Origin: Clitopilus passeckerianus
Taxonomy: Eukaryota; Basidiomycota; Agaricomycetes; Agaricales; Entolomataceae
Assembly (NCBI GenBank): GCA_944990035.1
Contig: CALYLX010000034.1
Location: 434,001-498,000 of the forward strand
Length of the DNA stretch: 64,000 nt
Direction of reading: 5' to 3'
Below the pieces are notes generated by a model. The model made no database searches. It was not told the origin of the DNA and saw nothing but the letters and a program-made list of their open reading frames with translations. Shown piece by piece: positions 31,772 to 42,820 of this stretch (positions are counted from its first letter, which is position 1; every line of letters starts with the position of its first letter). The translations under genes and the position numbers were made by a program.

Positions 31772-34700
31772 ATGAACGGCCACCCGCCACCCAACAGCGA
31801 CTGGAATTTTACAGGCATACCACCAGTCTACCCGCCCACCAACGACTGGCAACAATTTAATTTTAACGGTGTACCACCCGTTTATCCTCCCCAACAACCT
31901 CTACAGCCACCTCTCCTCCCAATGGCCCACACACCCCACCACTTGACCCGCCGCGCAACCCGTCAAAGCTCCATGTCCCACCCGCACTCAGACGACTTCG
32001 GCCCCTCAGGCTCAGAATACCAAGCCAGCGACAAGTCACCCGGTAAGGACGACCCGGAAGAAGAATTAGACGCCCCCGGCTCACCCGAAGAACCGATCGA
32101 GTTCACCACGAGCAAGAGAGGCCGTAAACTGGTGAAGAAGAGTTATGTAGAAAGCGACCCTGACGAGGCGGATTTGTTTGCAAATGATGATGATGTGGAT
32201 GAGCAGCCTGCGAGGAATGTGGGTGCGGGGACGAGGAGGAGTTCGAGGAGGTTGTCTTCTTTGGATGACGATGCGGATGCGGACGCTGATGGGGATGCCG
32301 AGCCAGCGGGGAGGAGGAGAAGTCGGATCTCGAATCGACGGAATAGTTTCATTGCTACGGATGATGAGGATACGAAGATGGCCCAGTCGGGGTCGAGGTA
32401 TGGGACTCGTAGTCGCACTAAGAAACCTTCCCCACCCACCGCTGCCTCAAAAGCCCCCTCCCGTACCTCCAGAGGACCAAGCCAACGGTCCCGCCGCCTG
32501 CAAAAACGCAACGCCGCCCGAGGAGATAACAACAATAACAATAATAAAGACGAAGAAGACGACGCCTACGTCGACCACCCTACCTCCTCAGGTGCCTCTG
32601 CAGATGCAGACGGGTCGGTGGATGAGAACCTCCACTCCTCAGACCTCGAACCTGAACCCGAACCTGAACCCGAGCAGGAGGAGGAGGAGCCGGAGGATAA
32701 TAACGGGAAACCGTATTCCTTCCGTCAACGTCAACGTATCAATTACGCCATCCCACCTCCCCTCGAAGAAATGCGTAAACCCGCTACCCAATCTGGACGG
32801 AACCGCTCCACTCATGGATTTGGTGCCCGAGGAGGTGGGGGTGCACGGAATGGTGGAGGAGGAGGGTACGGAGCCCTAGGAGGAAACAAGAGAAAAGGAC
32901 CTGGATGGAGCGCGAGTGGTGCTGAGCTGGGACGGTGGATGGGGATTGAGGGGGGTGATGATTCGGATTCGGATCGGGGGCCTGCTAGGACGCCGAGGAA
33001 GGGGTTTGGTGCGGGAGGTGGGGGGTTTGAGTTGGCTGGGGCTGGAGGAGCGGCAACGGGAGGAGCTGGACTGTTTGGTGCAGGAGGAGTTGGAGGAGCG
33101 GGGGATTTGGCTGCGGGGGGGACGCCGTCGAATTTTGGGAAGGTTAGCGATAAAGCCAGTGAGTGTTGCGTATTTTGGAGAGGGGAGGAGAGGTGCTGAT
33201 TGGATAAACTAGTTCTTGCAGATGCGGATCCGTTGGGGGTTAATGTGAATGTTACGTTTGATGAAGTTGGGGGGTTGGATGAACGTTAGTTTTTCTTTTT
33301 TTGGGTTTACAAAGAGACGGTACTCATTCTGCCCTACAGATATTCATTCTCTCAAGGAGATGACTCTTCTGCCTCTACTGTATCCCGAGGTGTTCCAGAA
33401 GTTTAATGTTACGCCACCGAGAGGTGTACTCTTCCACGGTCCACCCGGCACGGGAAAGACGTTGTTAGCTAGGGCATTAGCAACCAGCTGCAGATCCGAC
33501 GGCCGATCAATCTGTAAGTCCCCTCCCTCATCCCCATTTCCACACCCCCACTGACCTTCTCCTCTAAGCCTTCTTCATGCGCAAAGGCGCCGACTGCCTC
33601 TCCAAATGGGTCGGCGAAGCCGAACGCCAACTCCGCCTCCTCTTCGAAGAAGCCCGCGCCTCGCAACCCTCCATCATCTTCTTCGACGAGATCGACGGAC
33701 TCGCGCCCGTACGTTCGTCGAAGCAGGATCAAATCCACGCCTCCATCGTCTCCACCCTTTTGGCGCTGATGGATGGGATGGATGGGAGGGGACAGGTTGT
33801 GGTTATTGGTGCGACTAATAGACCGGATGCGGTGGATCCGGCGTTGAGGAGGCCGGGGAGGTTTGATAGGGAGTTTTATTTTGGGTTGCCGGATGTTGAG
33901 GCGAGGGAGAAGATTTTGGGGATTATGACGAGGGGGTGGAGTGGGTGGGATGGGGAGAAGAAAGATAAAGAGAGGGAGAAGGGGATGGTTGGGGAGAAGA
34001 AGATTGTGGAGGTTGAGGAGGTGCTTGGGGATAAGGTTGTTAGCCCTGAAGCCGGGAAAGACAAAGACCCTGAGAAGGAGAAAGAGGTTGATGTTTTCGT
34101 TGTTGAAGAGGAGAGCGAGGAGATTAAGAGGGAGAGGGAGAGAAAGAAAGAGGAAGCTGTTGAGAGGTTACGTGGGTTGGCAAAGTTGACCAAGGGGTAT
34201 GGTGGTGCCGATCTCAGAGTAATGTTTTATTTGTTGAACTTAAAGCGCATATACTGACAGGAAGGTCTTAGGCGCTGTGCACGGAAGCATCACTCAATGC
34301 AATTCAGAGGCGGTACCCTCAGATTTACCAGTCGAACGAGAGGCTGGTGCTCAATACAGAGTCTATCAATGTTACGCTCAGAGATTTCATGGTTGCGATC
34401 AAGAGTAAGCATTTTCTCGATGTCGATGTGTTCTTGTGACTCATGATTTCTCCAGAGATTATCCCTTCGTCAGCAAGGTCAACCTCTTCGGTGGCTACTC
34501 CTCTACCCCAACAGTTCCTGCCGTTGCTCAGCCAGACGGTTGAGAAAGTCAAGACCGTGATCGGGAGAGTCATGCCAGTGGAGAAGCCTCTCACTGCTCT
34601 GGAGGAAGCCATGTTTGAGGATGAGGGTGGCGAGGATGGAGCGTTGGAACGGGAGATGCTCAGCCAAGGTTTGTTGATTCATTTCAAATGTTGTAGCATA

Positions 34701-36940
34701 TAGCTCACGTCAACTTTTTAATAGCCATGCAAACCTTACGCGTCTATCGCCCAAGAGTCGTCGTTCATGGTGTAGTTGGCATGGGCCAAGGCTACATCGG
34801 GGCTGCTGCATTGCACCACCTCGAAGGCTATCACATCCAAAGCCTGGAGCTCGGGACCCTGTTGAGCGACTCCACTAGGGTAAGAACCAGCCCTCTTCTA
34901 CCAGCCTCTCGTATTAACCGAAGACTTACAGACTGTAGAAGCTGCCATTGTCCAGCTCTTCGTTGAAGCAAAACGACACCAGCCCTCCGTCATATACATC
35001 CCTTCCCTTGTCGGGTGGTGTGCTGCCGTTAGCGAAACTTCAAGGTCGACTGTTCGGGCTATGCTGGATACTCTAGCGCCCACCGACCCTGTTCTCCTGC
35101 TAGCCGTTGTTGACGGACAGTGGGCAGAGTTACCCGCCGACGTTAGGTCCTGGTTCGGACCCACGAAGGATAATCGTGTTGAGCTCACCACTCCATCGTC
35201 ACCCCAGCGGGCTGAGTTCTTCGGGTCCTTGCTGAAGGATGTGCAACGGCCCCCGAATCAGTTCGCTGATGGTATGAAGAGGAAGTTGAGGGTGTTGGAG
35301 AAGTTGCCTGTTGCCCCGCCTTTGCAACCCCGGCAGCCGACGGCGTCAGAGCTGGCCATACAAGAGGAGAACGATCAGAAGCTCATTACGATCTTGAAGT
35401 ACCGTCTTGGACCGATTTTGACGGAGCTGAAGAGGAAATTCAAGCGGTTTACTAAACGTGCCACTGCAAGTTCTTTTTCATTTTCTGATGTCGACCCCAC
35501 AAGCTAAATGTGGTACAGGAGGAATATCGCTTTGAAGATGAATTCCTGGCCCCTCCCGTGATACCTGAGCCTGTTGTCCCCGAAGAGCAACCTCTGGTGA
35601 ACGGCGTGTCGGAAACCGTTGACATCCTCGGCCAGAGTCCTATGGTTGAAGACCCACCAGCTAATGGGTTGACCAACGGCATTGTCCAGCATTTCGAGGA
35701 GGTTCAACAGCAGCAGCAGCAGCAAATTGCTATGATCCAGCGTCCCCGCCTTTTCGACGTGGATTTGGAGAGGATGCACTCCGACCTGTACAAGGGCCGC
35801 TACCTTACTCCTCAAGACTTCCTCGAAGACATTGGGAAGATGGTCCATAACGCCGAAGTTCGGGTACACGAGGATTCGGAGAGGATGTTGAAAGCACAAG
35901 CGATGTACAACGCTGCTGAAGTCAGCATTCAGGAGTTCGACCCTCAGTTCCGGATCGAGTGCGAGCGTATGGCTGCAAGGGAGAGACAGAGGCGAGATGA
36001 GGCAAGGAAGGAGAGGGAAAAGGAGAGGGCAGCAGCTGAGGCTGCAAACCCGCCAGTCAATGGGATCCGGAGAAGCGGGAGAAACAATGGACAGGAGCCC
36101 GAAATGTCCATCACAGATCCTGTCCTGCTGGAACGTCGACTCAAACGACAACGCTCCAATGAGGCTACCAGCGAAGAGCACGCGTCGGAAGCGGAAAAGG
36201 AGGGCGACCGGGAGGCGAAACGACCCAAGACTATGGTCGTTGACGAGGATGATAGAGACCCATTGGATGTCGTCAGCCCTGCACATCCAAGGGTGCACTT
36301 CGCTTCAGACGTGCCAGAGCAACCCGCACCGGCGAGTACTGCAGGCACCACACCTCCTCCGGTCGAGAATGCCATGGTAGTTGACGCCGAAACCCCGTCA
36401 AGGCGTGCTGCTGGATTCGACCCAGCGCTTCTAAACCCGATACCAGCACCAGCACCAGCACCTACTGATGATGCCGACAACAATCCTTTCTACCAGCCTT
36501 CACCCGTCAAGGCCCCTGCTCCTGGCTTGGGATCTCTTCTGCAACCAAATCAGCCAAGCAGCCGCCAAAGCCCTGCAATACCATTCAGCCTTTCCAACCC
36601 AGGACCTTCATCTCCTGCTCCGCCACAAACACCCACTCGTTCGATGTCCAAGTCGAAATCGCCACAGCCGCAGCCGGCAGCCTCCCCAATCCCAATGGTC
36701 ATTGAGCGGGAGCCAACCCCACTGCCCGATTTTGAGATTGACGAAGGTCTGGTCGCGGAACTTCAGCGAATGCTCCGTGACGACACAGGCTCGCTCACCA
36801 TTGAAGAGCTTGAGCAACTTCGTGCTACATCCCTCGGTTGTGTTTGGAGGCACCGTTCAGCGTGGAACCGCAACGAACTTATGAGAGAACTGTTAGATAC
36901 CGTTCGTGAATTCTTGACGGAAACCTCTCTTTACGAATAG
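31772..36940 (+). CDS. YTA7: Yta7/ATAD2-type AAA+ ATPase with bromodomain
   Basis: This is a chromatin-bound AAA+ ATPase (yeast Yta7, fission yeast Abo1, human ATAD2) that handles histones H3-H4 and affects nucleosome density. Nine exons join in phase to about 1576 residues. The N-terminal 450 residues are acidic and low-complexity (Asp/Glu runs, Gly-rich tail). AAA1 has Walker A GPPGTGKT near residue 515, Walker B IIFFDEID near 580 and [20 protein letters not shown], with a charged Lys/Glu insertion of about 60 residues after the Arg finger. The second AAA module lacks a Walker A ([16 protein letters not shown]), as in the family. The bromodomain is around residues 1175-1260 ([19 protein letters not shown]). 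The C-terminus is Pro/Ser-rich and ends [20 protein letters not shown]. The start ATG 31772 lies just after another ATG (31768) in a different frame. Intron 8 is GC-AG. Confidence 0.93.
35466..35518 (+). other. GC-AG intron in YTA7
   Basis: The exon ends CGT GCC ACT and is followed by GCAAGT; the acceptor is GTACAG before GAGGAATATCGC. The intron is 53 nt and phase 0. The nearest GT upstream would give the wrong phase. GCAAGT is the usual form of rare GC donors. Confidence 0.7.
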
Positions 36941-37355
36941 CCGTTCTTTACTACCCTTCTTCCTATCTTGGCCCTTTCCATCTAATCAATACCGCTTACT
37001 CCTGTATCCTATTATTTTATGTATTGTAGCTCGTTCCTCACTTCAATCGTGCTTGTGCTCAAGATCTTCAGACGCAACATTGAATCCAGGCAAGCAAAGG
37101 AACAACACACCAGTCTCTTCGAGGCTTTCCGTACATGCAATCGTCCAATTCCGGTCAGGACGGGAAAATCTAGGAGATTGTTGAATAGGCGGTCATGCAA
37201 TAAAAGATTTTGGACCTGAGGCAGGATGCGCAAGGATGCGCAAACAGATGTTACAAACGAGTAAACGTCAAATTTACTCATCATATTCGAGTATATTTCA
37301 AAATATAAAATACATAAGGTATATGAGATATAATATTCCGGGCAGCAGCACCCGT
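36941..37355. other. convergent 3' flank, no gene seen
   Basis: This AT-rich stretch lies between the YTA7 stop and the stop of the minus-strand hypothetical gene. It probably holds both 3' UTRs. Confidence 0.45.
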
Positions 37356-38690
37356 TCAAACTTGCTTCTGAATTAGGTACTTCTTTGAACAAGGAGGGAG
37401 CTGTAACGATTCCTTTTTGCCATATCTCCCCCTGTACCAGCCTGCCCAATTGTCGATCCACCAGCTGGGAGAGTGTCCGACGATTTCCTTGAGATGACGA
37501 AGCTGTTTTCTGTTGGGACGAAATGGATAGGTGTCCGACCCAGTGGAACAGACAGAGAGAATATACACCACCGGATCACCTTTAGTTGCCGTCTTATGCT
37601 TGTACGCCCTTGCGTGTGGTTGAACCAGTTCGAGGGTCAATGGCTTGTAACCCGTGGAACGCCGAATGAAGTCAATGGCCTTGGAGATTATGCGTAACTC
37701 TTCTTCTTTCGTACGGAGGTGGGCAATTCCTTCGGCCTTCATAAACTTGTGAGCGTGTTTGAGGAAAAAATCGCAAAGCCAGTCCGCAGTAACGTCGAAA
37801 CCGTAGAAGATGGCATTACTCCCTGTGTGGATACGAGGGACGCCCAGGCCTATGGGTAGCGTGGGTGGCAGCAAGGATTTTGGATTTTTGCTGCCGGCAG
37901 TACCGGCAGCGGGCAGCTGCCACCTGGCAGATCAATGGCAGCTATGGCAGATCAGACTTATCTCCGGATAGATTACAGGCCATAGCGACTTTTCAGCAAT
38001 CCCAGAAGACCTCCAGTCGTCTCTAATCTGCATTTTCTATTTGTTCTACTGGGTGTGTTCCAGTACCACATTAAATCCACCTCGTTGTTGGTGTTCTCGA
38101 GTCAATCCCTGGCCTCAGGAGAATTGCTTATCTCAGCGTCTAGCACAGCCATGCCGATGATAGGCTCATGAATCGCCTTGAATCTTGCCAATTACTGTGG
38201 TTTCTTGGCTGTTCTGTGTGCAATTCACCTGCAGCATTAGTGCTGCAGGTAATTATATCAGACTAGTGTGAAGTTTACTCCAAATCCTTCGTCAATACTG
38301 GAAATTTATGCCTGAGCTGCTGCCGTTGCTGCCGACCATATTTTATGGCCCCGCCGGCAGCTGCCAGTTGCCTGGTTGGCAGGTGGCTGTGCGGCATACC
38401 GGCAGCAAGCTGCCAACAACATTACCTATGGGCGTATCTGTGCGATTTGTGCAGGGGTACTTCAACTCGAACTATGGGTTTTCTTTAGTGATGTAGCAGC
38501 AAGTAATACGAAGAAGACAACAACCTTGCGAGCTGCTTCTGCTAGGAACATTTCTGCACAGAGAATAGAGGCGTACTTAGACGGGTACATGTTGAGAGGG
38601 GTTCGTTCTAAGTCGTCTCTGAGAGCTATTGGGTTTACAGGGAGTCCTATTGCATTGAGCTTGAGGACCTTGCATCCTTCGCTGAACGAA
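37356..38690 (-). pseudogene. hypothetical protein gene split by a hAT-like MITE
   Basis: Downstream half (37356-37856): GVPRIHTGSNAIFYGFDVTA, DWLCDFFLKHAHKFMKAEG, then a Trp/Arg/Lys-rich end YLIQKQV. Upstream half (38433-38690): CKVLKLNAIGLPVNPIAL, SKYASILCAEMFLAEAARK. A short intron near 38475-38525 then leads into FELKYPCTNRTDTPIG. If the 568-bp element and one TSD copy are removed, the frame runs TDTPIGLGVPRI without a break. I do not recognise the family and see no domain. The start codon is not settled. With the element in an exon, the gene is presumably dead. Confidence 0.6.
37857..38424. mobile_element. hAT-like MITE, 568 bp, perfect 8-bp target duplication
   Basis: CCTATGGG occurs directly on both sides (37849-37856 and 38425-38432). 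The ends are imperfect inverted repeats: TAGCGTGGGTGGCAGC on the left versus TAATGTTGTTGGCAGC on the right, 12 of 16 matching, with the differences mainly transitions. Subterminal GGCAGC/GCTGCC words are repeated at both ends. There is no ORF of note. An 8-bp duplication and TAG-type ends point to the hAT superfamily. Confidence 0.85.
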
Positions 38691-38778
38691 CTTGATAGTC
38701 GCTCATCCGGGCGTTACCGTGACGTGTAACACCCTGACTCCAATCCACGATCACTTAGGCTTTCTGGCCTCAGGTATT

Positions 38779-40145
38779 ATGCGTGTCCCAGAAGACATGG
38801 TGGTAGAGATCCTTTGGTTCATCCAACCACGACTGATAGTCGACCTCGAATCAAATGTTGTCCGGCGCTCGCTTGATTCCGCAAAAGAATACCGGAATGA
38901 TCTAAAGTCCTTCAAAAATCTTCGCTTGACCTCTAGGGAGATGAATGCGATCGTGACCCCCTTCTTCTATAGGGAGACCCTCATTCACCTGGCCGCCCCA
39001 CCGAGCCTTATTGGCCTCGGAGACATGTTCTCGGCAGGTGCACAATACATTCGCCATTTAGTGATCGATGGCAGGAACTTCGAACCCCCATACATCAAAC
39101 ACGATCAGTACTGGAGGGAGAACCAACCCGACCGCCAGGATCTCATCCAGGCAATTGGCGACGGCCTAGCCCGATGTTCTAAACTACGCCGTTCAGACGC
39201 ATTGGGGGACCACGGCCTCTTTCCCTATCGACAGTGGCTGAAAAGCCCAAAGGCTCAGTTACCACATCTGGTTTCACTCACATATGCCTCGCCGAGGGGT
39301 ATCGGGTTGATACACTGTCTCGTTGGCATCGGGCCACAGTTGGAGTCGTTGGTGATTCAGGGTGAAAACTGTGACATAGTCCAACCAGATTTTGGATTGA
39401 ACTTCAACCTACTTCCAAGGTTAGCGAAGCTAGAATCCTTGCACCTTGATGGAAGGTTGAGCAACAAAAGAGAGCTGGAGAAGCTGTTCTCTCGTCTCCA
39501 TGTCAAGGCTGGGACACCTTCCAAGGCAAAGCTTCGGACAAGTCCATTACGCCATCTCATTATTACCGGATATTCACAGGCAGAACCTTCGTCTCCACTT
39601 TTGGATGGATCAGCGCTACTCATTGCACAGGTCATTTCCCCTATTGTTGGGCATTATCTCACCGTCCTACACTATTTGCCAGCCAAACTCGTCGCCGTAC
39701 TACCTTCATGGATCTACCAAAAGCCGACGACTGATCTGCATATGCACGACATACTTCCCACGGTCTCTCGTATATGCCCTAATCTTATCACCCTGTCTGT
39801 CCCTTGCGCTAGATTATGTTACAGCTTGGATTGCTACCATTAAGGCTCAGACATTTCCAGGTGGTCATTACAAGACCCCAGGCCCCCATCCCGTACCTCT
39901 TAAAACGCCACGTCGAATTTATGCAAGCCAATGTCGAGGCTCCTCCGCGTAGATCCCTCAGCACATTGTCGATCTTCTCTGTAGCTGTAGACCAATATTT
40001 TGACGCAAAGTGGGAAGCCGCACGGCTTATGATAGCGCCCGGGCTATCTATCAAGACCAATTTTGTCACACATCGGTATCTAAAAGGTCGACAAGGTTTA
40101 CAAATATCTTACTTGAGGGACAATATTGCCCGCATAGGCGTATGA
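38779..40145 (+). pseudogene. F-box-like protein with a late frameshift
   Basis: From ATG 38779, RVPEDMVVEILWFIQP and LKSFKNLRLTSREMNAIVTP form an F-box-like helix set as in many agaricomycete F-box/LRR-like proteins. A long Leu-rich region follows (LPHLVSLTYASP, LPRLAKLESLHLDG, LRHLIITGY). The frame stops at 39843, but the coding signal continues in another frame from about 39816 (LQLGLLPLRLRHFQVVI) to 40145 (DNIARIGV). One missing base near 39812-39818 would reconcile the two. F-box proteins recruit substrates to SKP1-CUL1 ligases, which is notable next to the cullin-derived genes. The F-box assignment is moderate. The frameshift could be a real mutation or a sequencing error. Confidence 0.55.
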
Positions 40146-40460
40146 CATTCGGCAAAGAAGTTGTTTAATTTTAAAGCCTGTATCTACTATCCACAATCAC
40201 CTTTGTATGTTTTGAGAACGTGGATATCTACGTGAGAATGGCGGCCACACTATTCCTTTCCCGCAATGTCTTGAACCTCATTCCCATCTCGTATTGACGC
40301 CGAGCTTGTGGACAGTTAACGTAGCATGTTCAAGTTCGGGATTCCACTGAATGATCCGGGTCAGCTAGCAAAAAACGTGGGACTCACATGGCTTGGTCGA
40401 TCAATGGTGCTCAACGGGCGCTAATTGGGTTGATTCCGTACTCCCACTGTCAACATCTAC
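40146..40460. other. upstream region of NACHT gene 1
   Basis: A 315-bp gap between two plus-strand genes. No motif recognised. Confidence 0.4.
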
Positions 40461-42666
40461 ATGCCCGTCTTTTCGACTGCCAAAGACACGATAGTACATG
40501 ACTCTAACTTTACGAATGCACAGACGGTCAATAACTACAACTTTGGCGGCCTCAACGACGGCAGTAAGTTTATCAGAATCTGCTATTGGATCCAGCGTAA
40601 CCCAAATCCATTTCAGATGTGACACATATTCTCAAGAAATATACGGTCATAGATGCTCTTTTCGACTCCAACGCACGTTTTGATCCACCAAAGTGCCACC
40701 CACAGACTCGAACGGCTGTGCTAGATAACATAGACCGCTGGGCTCGCAACATAAACGGCGAGTTACCCCTAATGTGGATTAGAGGTGCAGCAGGCGCTGG
40801 GAAATCAGCTATCGCGCAGACGCTCGCCGAGCGATGGGATGAAGCGAAGATACTGGCTGCAAGCTTCTTCTTCTCGAGGACCGCCTCTAGTCGGAATGTC
40901 AAGATGTATCTGATCCCCACCCTTGCGTATCAGCTCTCGACATTCATCCCTGCCATCCGCCCACACATCGAAGACGCAATCCACATAGACCCAGAAATAT
41001 TTTCACGAAACCTTCAGACACAGATGAAGAAACTCATCGTTGGCCCTTTATTGGCCGTCTCGGGCCAAATTGAGGCCTCGCCAGCGATCGTGATCATCGA
41101 TGGACTGGATGAATGTTTGGTCGACCTTCAGGAGCAAGATCACGAGCAACAGCAGAGGGAGATTTTGGAATCCATTGTCTTTGCACTGAAAACCCCTGGC
41201 TTTCCCTTACGCTTTCTCATTGCTAGTAGACCGGAGAGGCAAATACGGGAGAGTTTTGGGCAAGGACAGCTCAGTAGCCTGTCCTCACGCACCATTCTAG
41301 ATCATTCCCAGAACCCGGACGCGGATATCGAGCTATTTCTGCGCTGTGAATTTGCCAGCATAAGGCACAGTCATTCCTATCTCTCCCCTTCATGGCCCCC
41401 TGAGGGCACAATTGCCGCGCTAGTCCAGAAATCTTCGGGGCATTTTGTTTATGCAGCTGTCGCGATACGATTCCTCAAATCTCCTCGAACTGATCCCGAG
41501 GCTAATCTTCGCAACATCATGGGAGTGACCTTGGAGGGTACTACAAGTAGCCCCTTTGCAGAGCTTGATGCCCTGTACACCCATATTCTACGCTCAGTAT
41601 CATCACAGTCCCTTCCTATCGTCACTAGTATCTTTGAGGTGATGATTCATGGATATTTGACCGGAGGGGGCTACGCCTTGTTCAGCGATCCTGAGCTTCT
41701 ATCCCCAATTTTCCTAGCGAAGTATCTCTTCATTTCACTGGGACAGGTGTATCTGCATCTTGTTGATCTTCACTCGATTTTAGAGATCCCTCCCAAGGAT
41801 TCGGCCCACGTCATACCTGTGTCTTTCATCCATGCCTCCTTCAGCGAGTACCTTGGTGATTCCAGCCGTTCACGGTCATTTTTCCTTGAAAAGCAAAAGG
41901 CTTTGGATCGCGCCCTTTCCATCTGCCTGCGGCACCTGTACACGCAGGCGCTTTCCACCGATGGGCGGGTAAAGGATCAATATACTCCAAACGGATTCGC
42001 TTACGAAGTGACGGAAGCCCTGCCCTTATATACCAAGAATCCGCCCGACAAATTTATTCTGGAGGCATGCCAGGCTTTGATCGACGAAAACGAAGACAAC
42101 TTTATCCAATATGGTTGTCACATTGGTCTGGACGCCACCGGAGCTCGCCGAAATATGGCTGTGATAAGGTATATTTATGTACCGACAACGGGTCAAAACT
42201 CTATGCTCGCATTTCTGGAGGTTGGCCTTTTGTGCACTCCAAAAGGTGCAAAAGGCTGAATTATCTGTGGCAGAAACATCGGATTCATTTGAAGGAAGGA
42301 TTTCGCCCTATTCCCAGATCCCGACTTCGTCGTGATAGTCTGACGGGCTCAGAGTTGCTGTTATGCCAGTCATGGGAGGGTGATCATGAAGATTCGTGGT
42401 TCAATAGATCAAAATCTTCAGTTGAGTTCTTTAGCATCTTTCATAACGATACGACTCTAATGTTTAAGTTGAAGGCATCGTCTTTGAACGAGATAGAAAC
42501 TTCTCCATTATCCTCAAAAGATCCTGCGGTGAACGTAGTCTCAAAGACACCAGGAGAGCCTGTGACTCAAAAGCGGCGTCGAGGGCTCAAGAAGTGGATT
42601 TTGGGGCCCTTGGTCGGTAAACAGAAGTACGACGGGAAAGATAAGAAGGGTCAGCCTGACTCTTAG
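40461..42666 (+). CDS. NACHT NTPase (NLR-like), copy 1
   Basis: This is a fungal NOD-like receptor-type protein. Exon 1 (40461-40563) encodes a 34-residue N-terminus with DSNFTNAQTVNNYNFGG. A 53-nt intron follows, then FDPPKCHPQTR and the NACHT core: Walker A GAAGAGKSAIAQT near residue 90, Walker B IVIIDGLDEC near 195, and sensor RFLIASRPERQIR. A helical region follows (SGHFVYAAVAIRFL, FIHASFSEYL). No WD, ankyrin or TPR repeats are seen. The main frame ends at 42259 (581 residues). A second open stretch, 42240-42666, resembles the tail of copy 2 (FKL, Ser/Glu-rich, then basic GLKKWILGPLVG), so one or two 3' introns probably join them. The gene converges on a cullin-like gene 154 bp away. Such proteins act in non-self recognition and regulated cell death; that role is by family analogy. 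Confidence 0.8.
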
Positions 42667-42820
42667 GTTACATTTTAACTGGACAGATATAACCCTTCTT
42701 AAATGTACACCTCCATTTCTTGTTCCCATGTCTTAGTGACGTAGGACATGCTCCTTAAGATACGCCTGAGGTTACCTTGAAGGCGTCTTTGTTTTCCAGA
42801 TATTGCGATAGGTTTGCCTG

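Noticed and set aside
35504..36298. 264-codon minus-strand frame inside YTA7
   Set aside because: It is the shadow of the YTA7 last exon, whose bromodomain reads clearly on the plus strand.
37857..38424. CRISPR-like or tandem array from repeated GGCAGC words
   Set aside because: The words have no regular spacing and lie at the two ends of a MITE in a eukaryotic genome.
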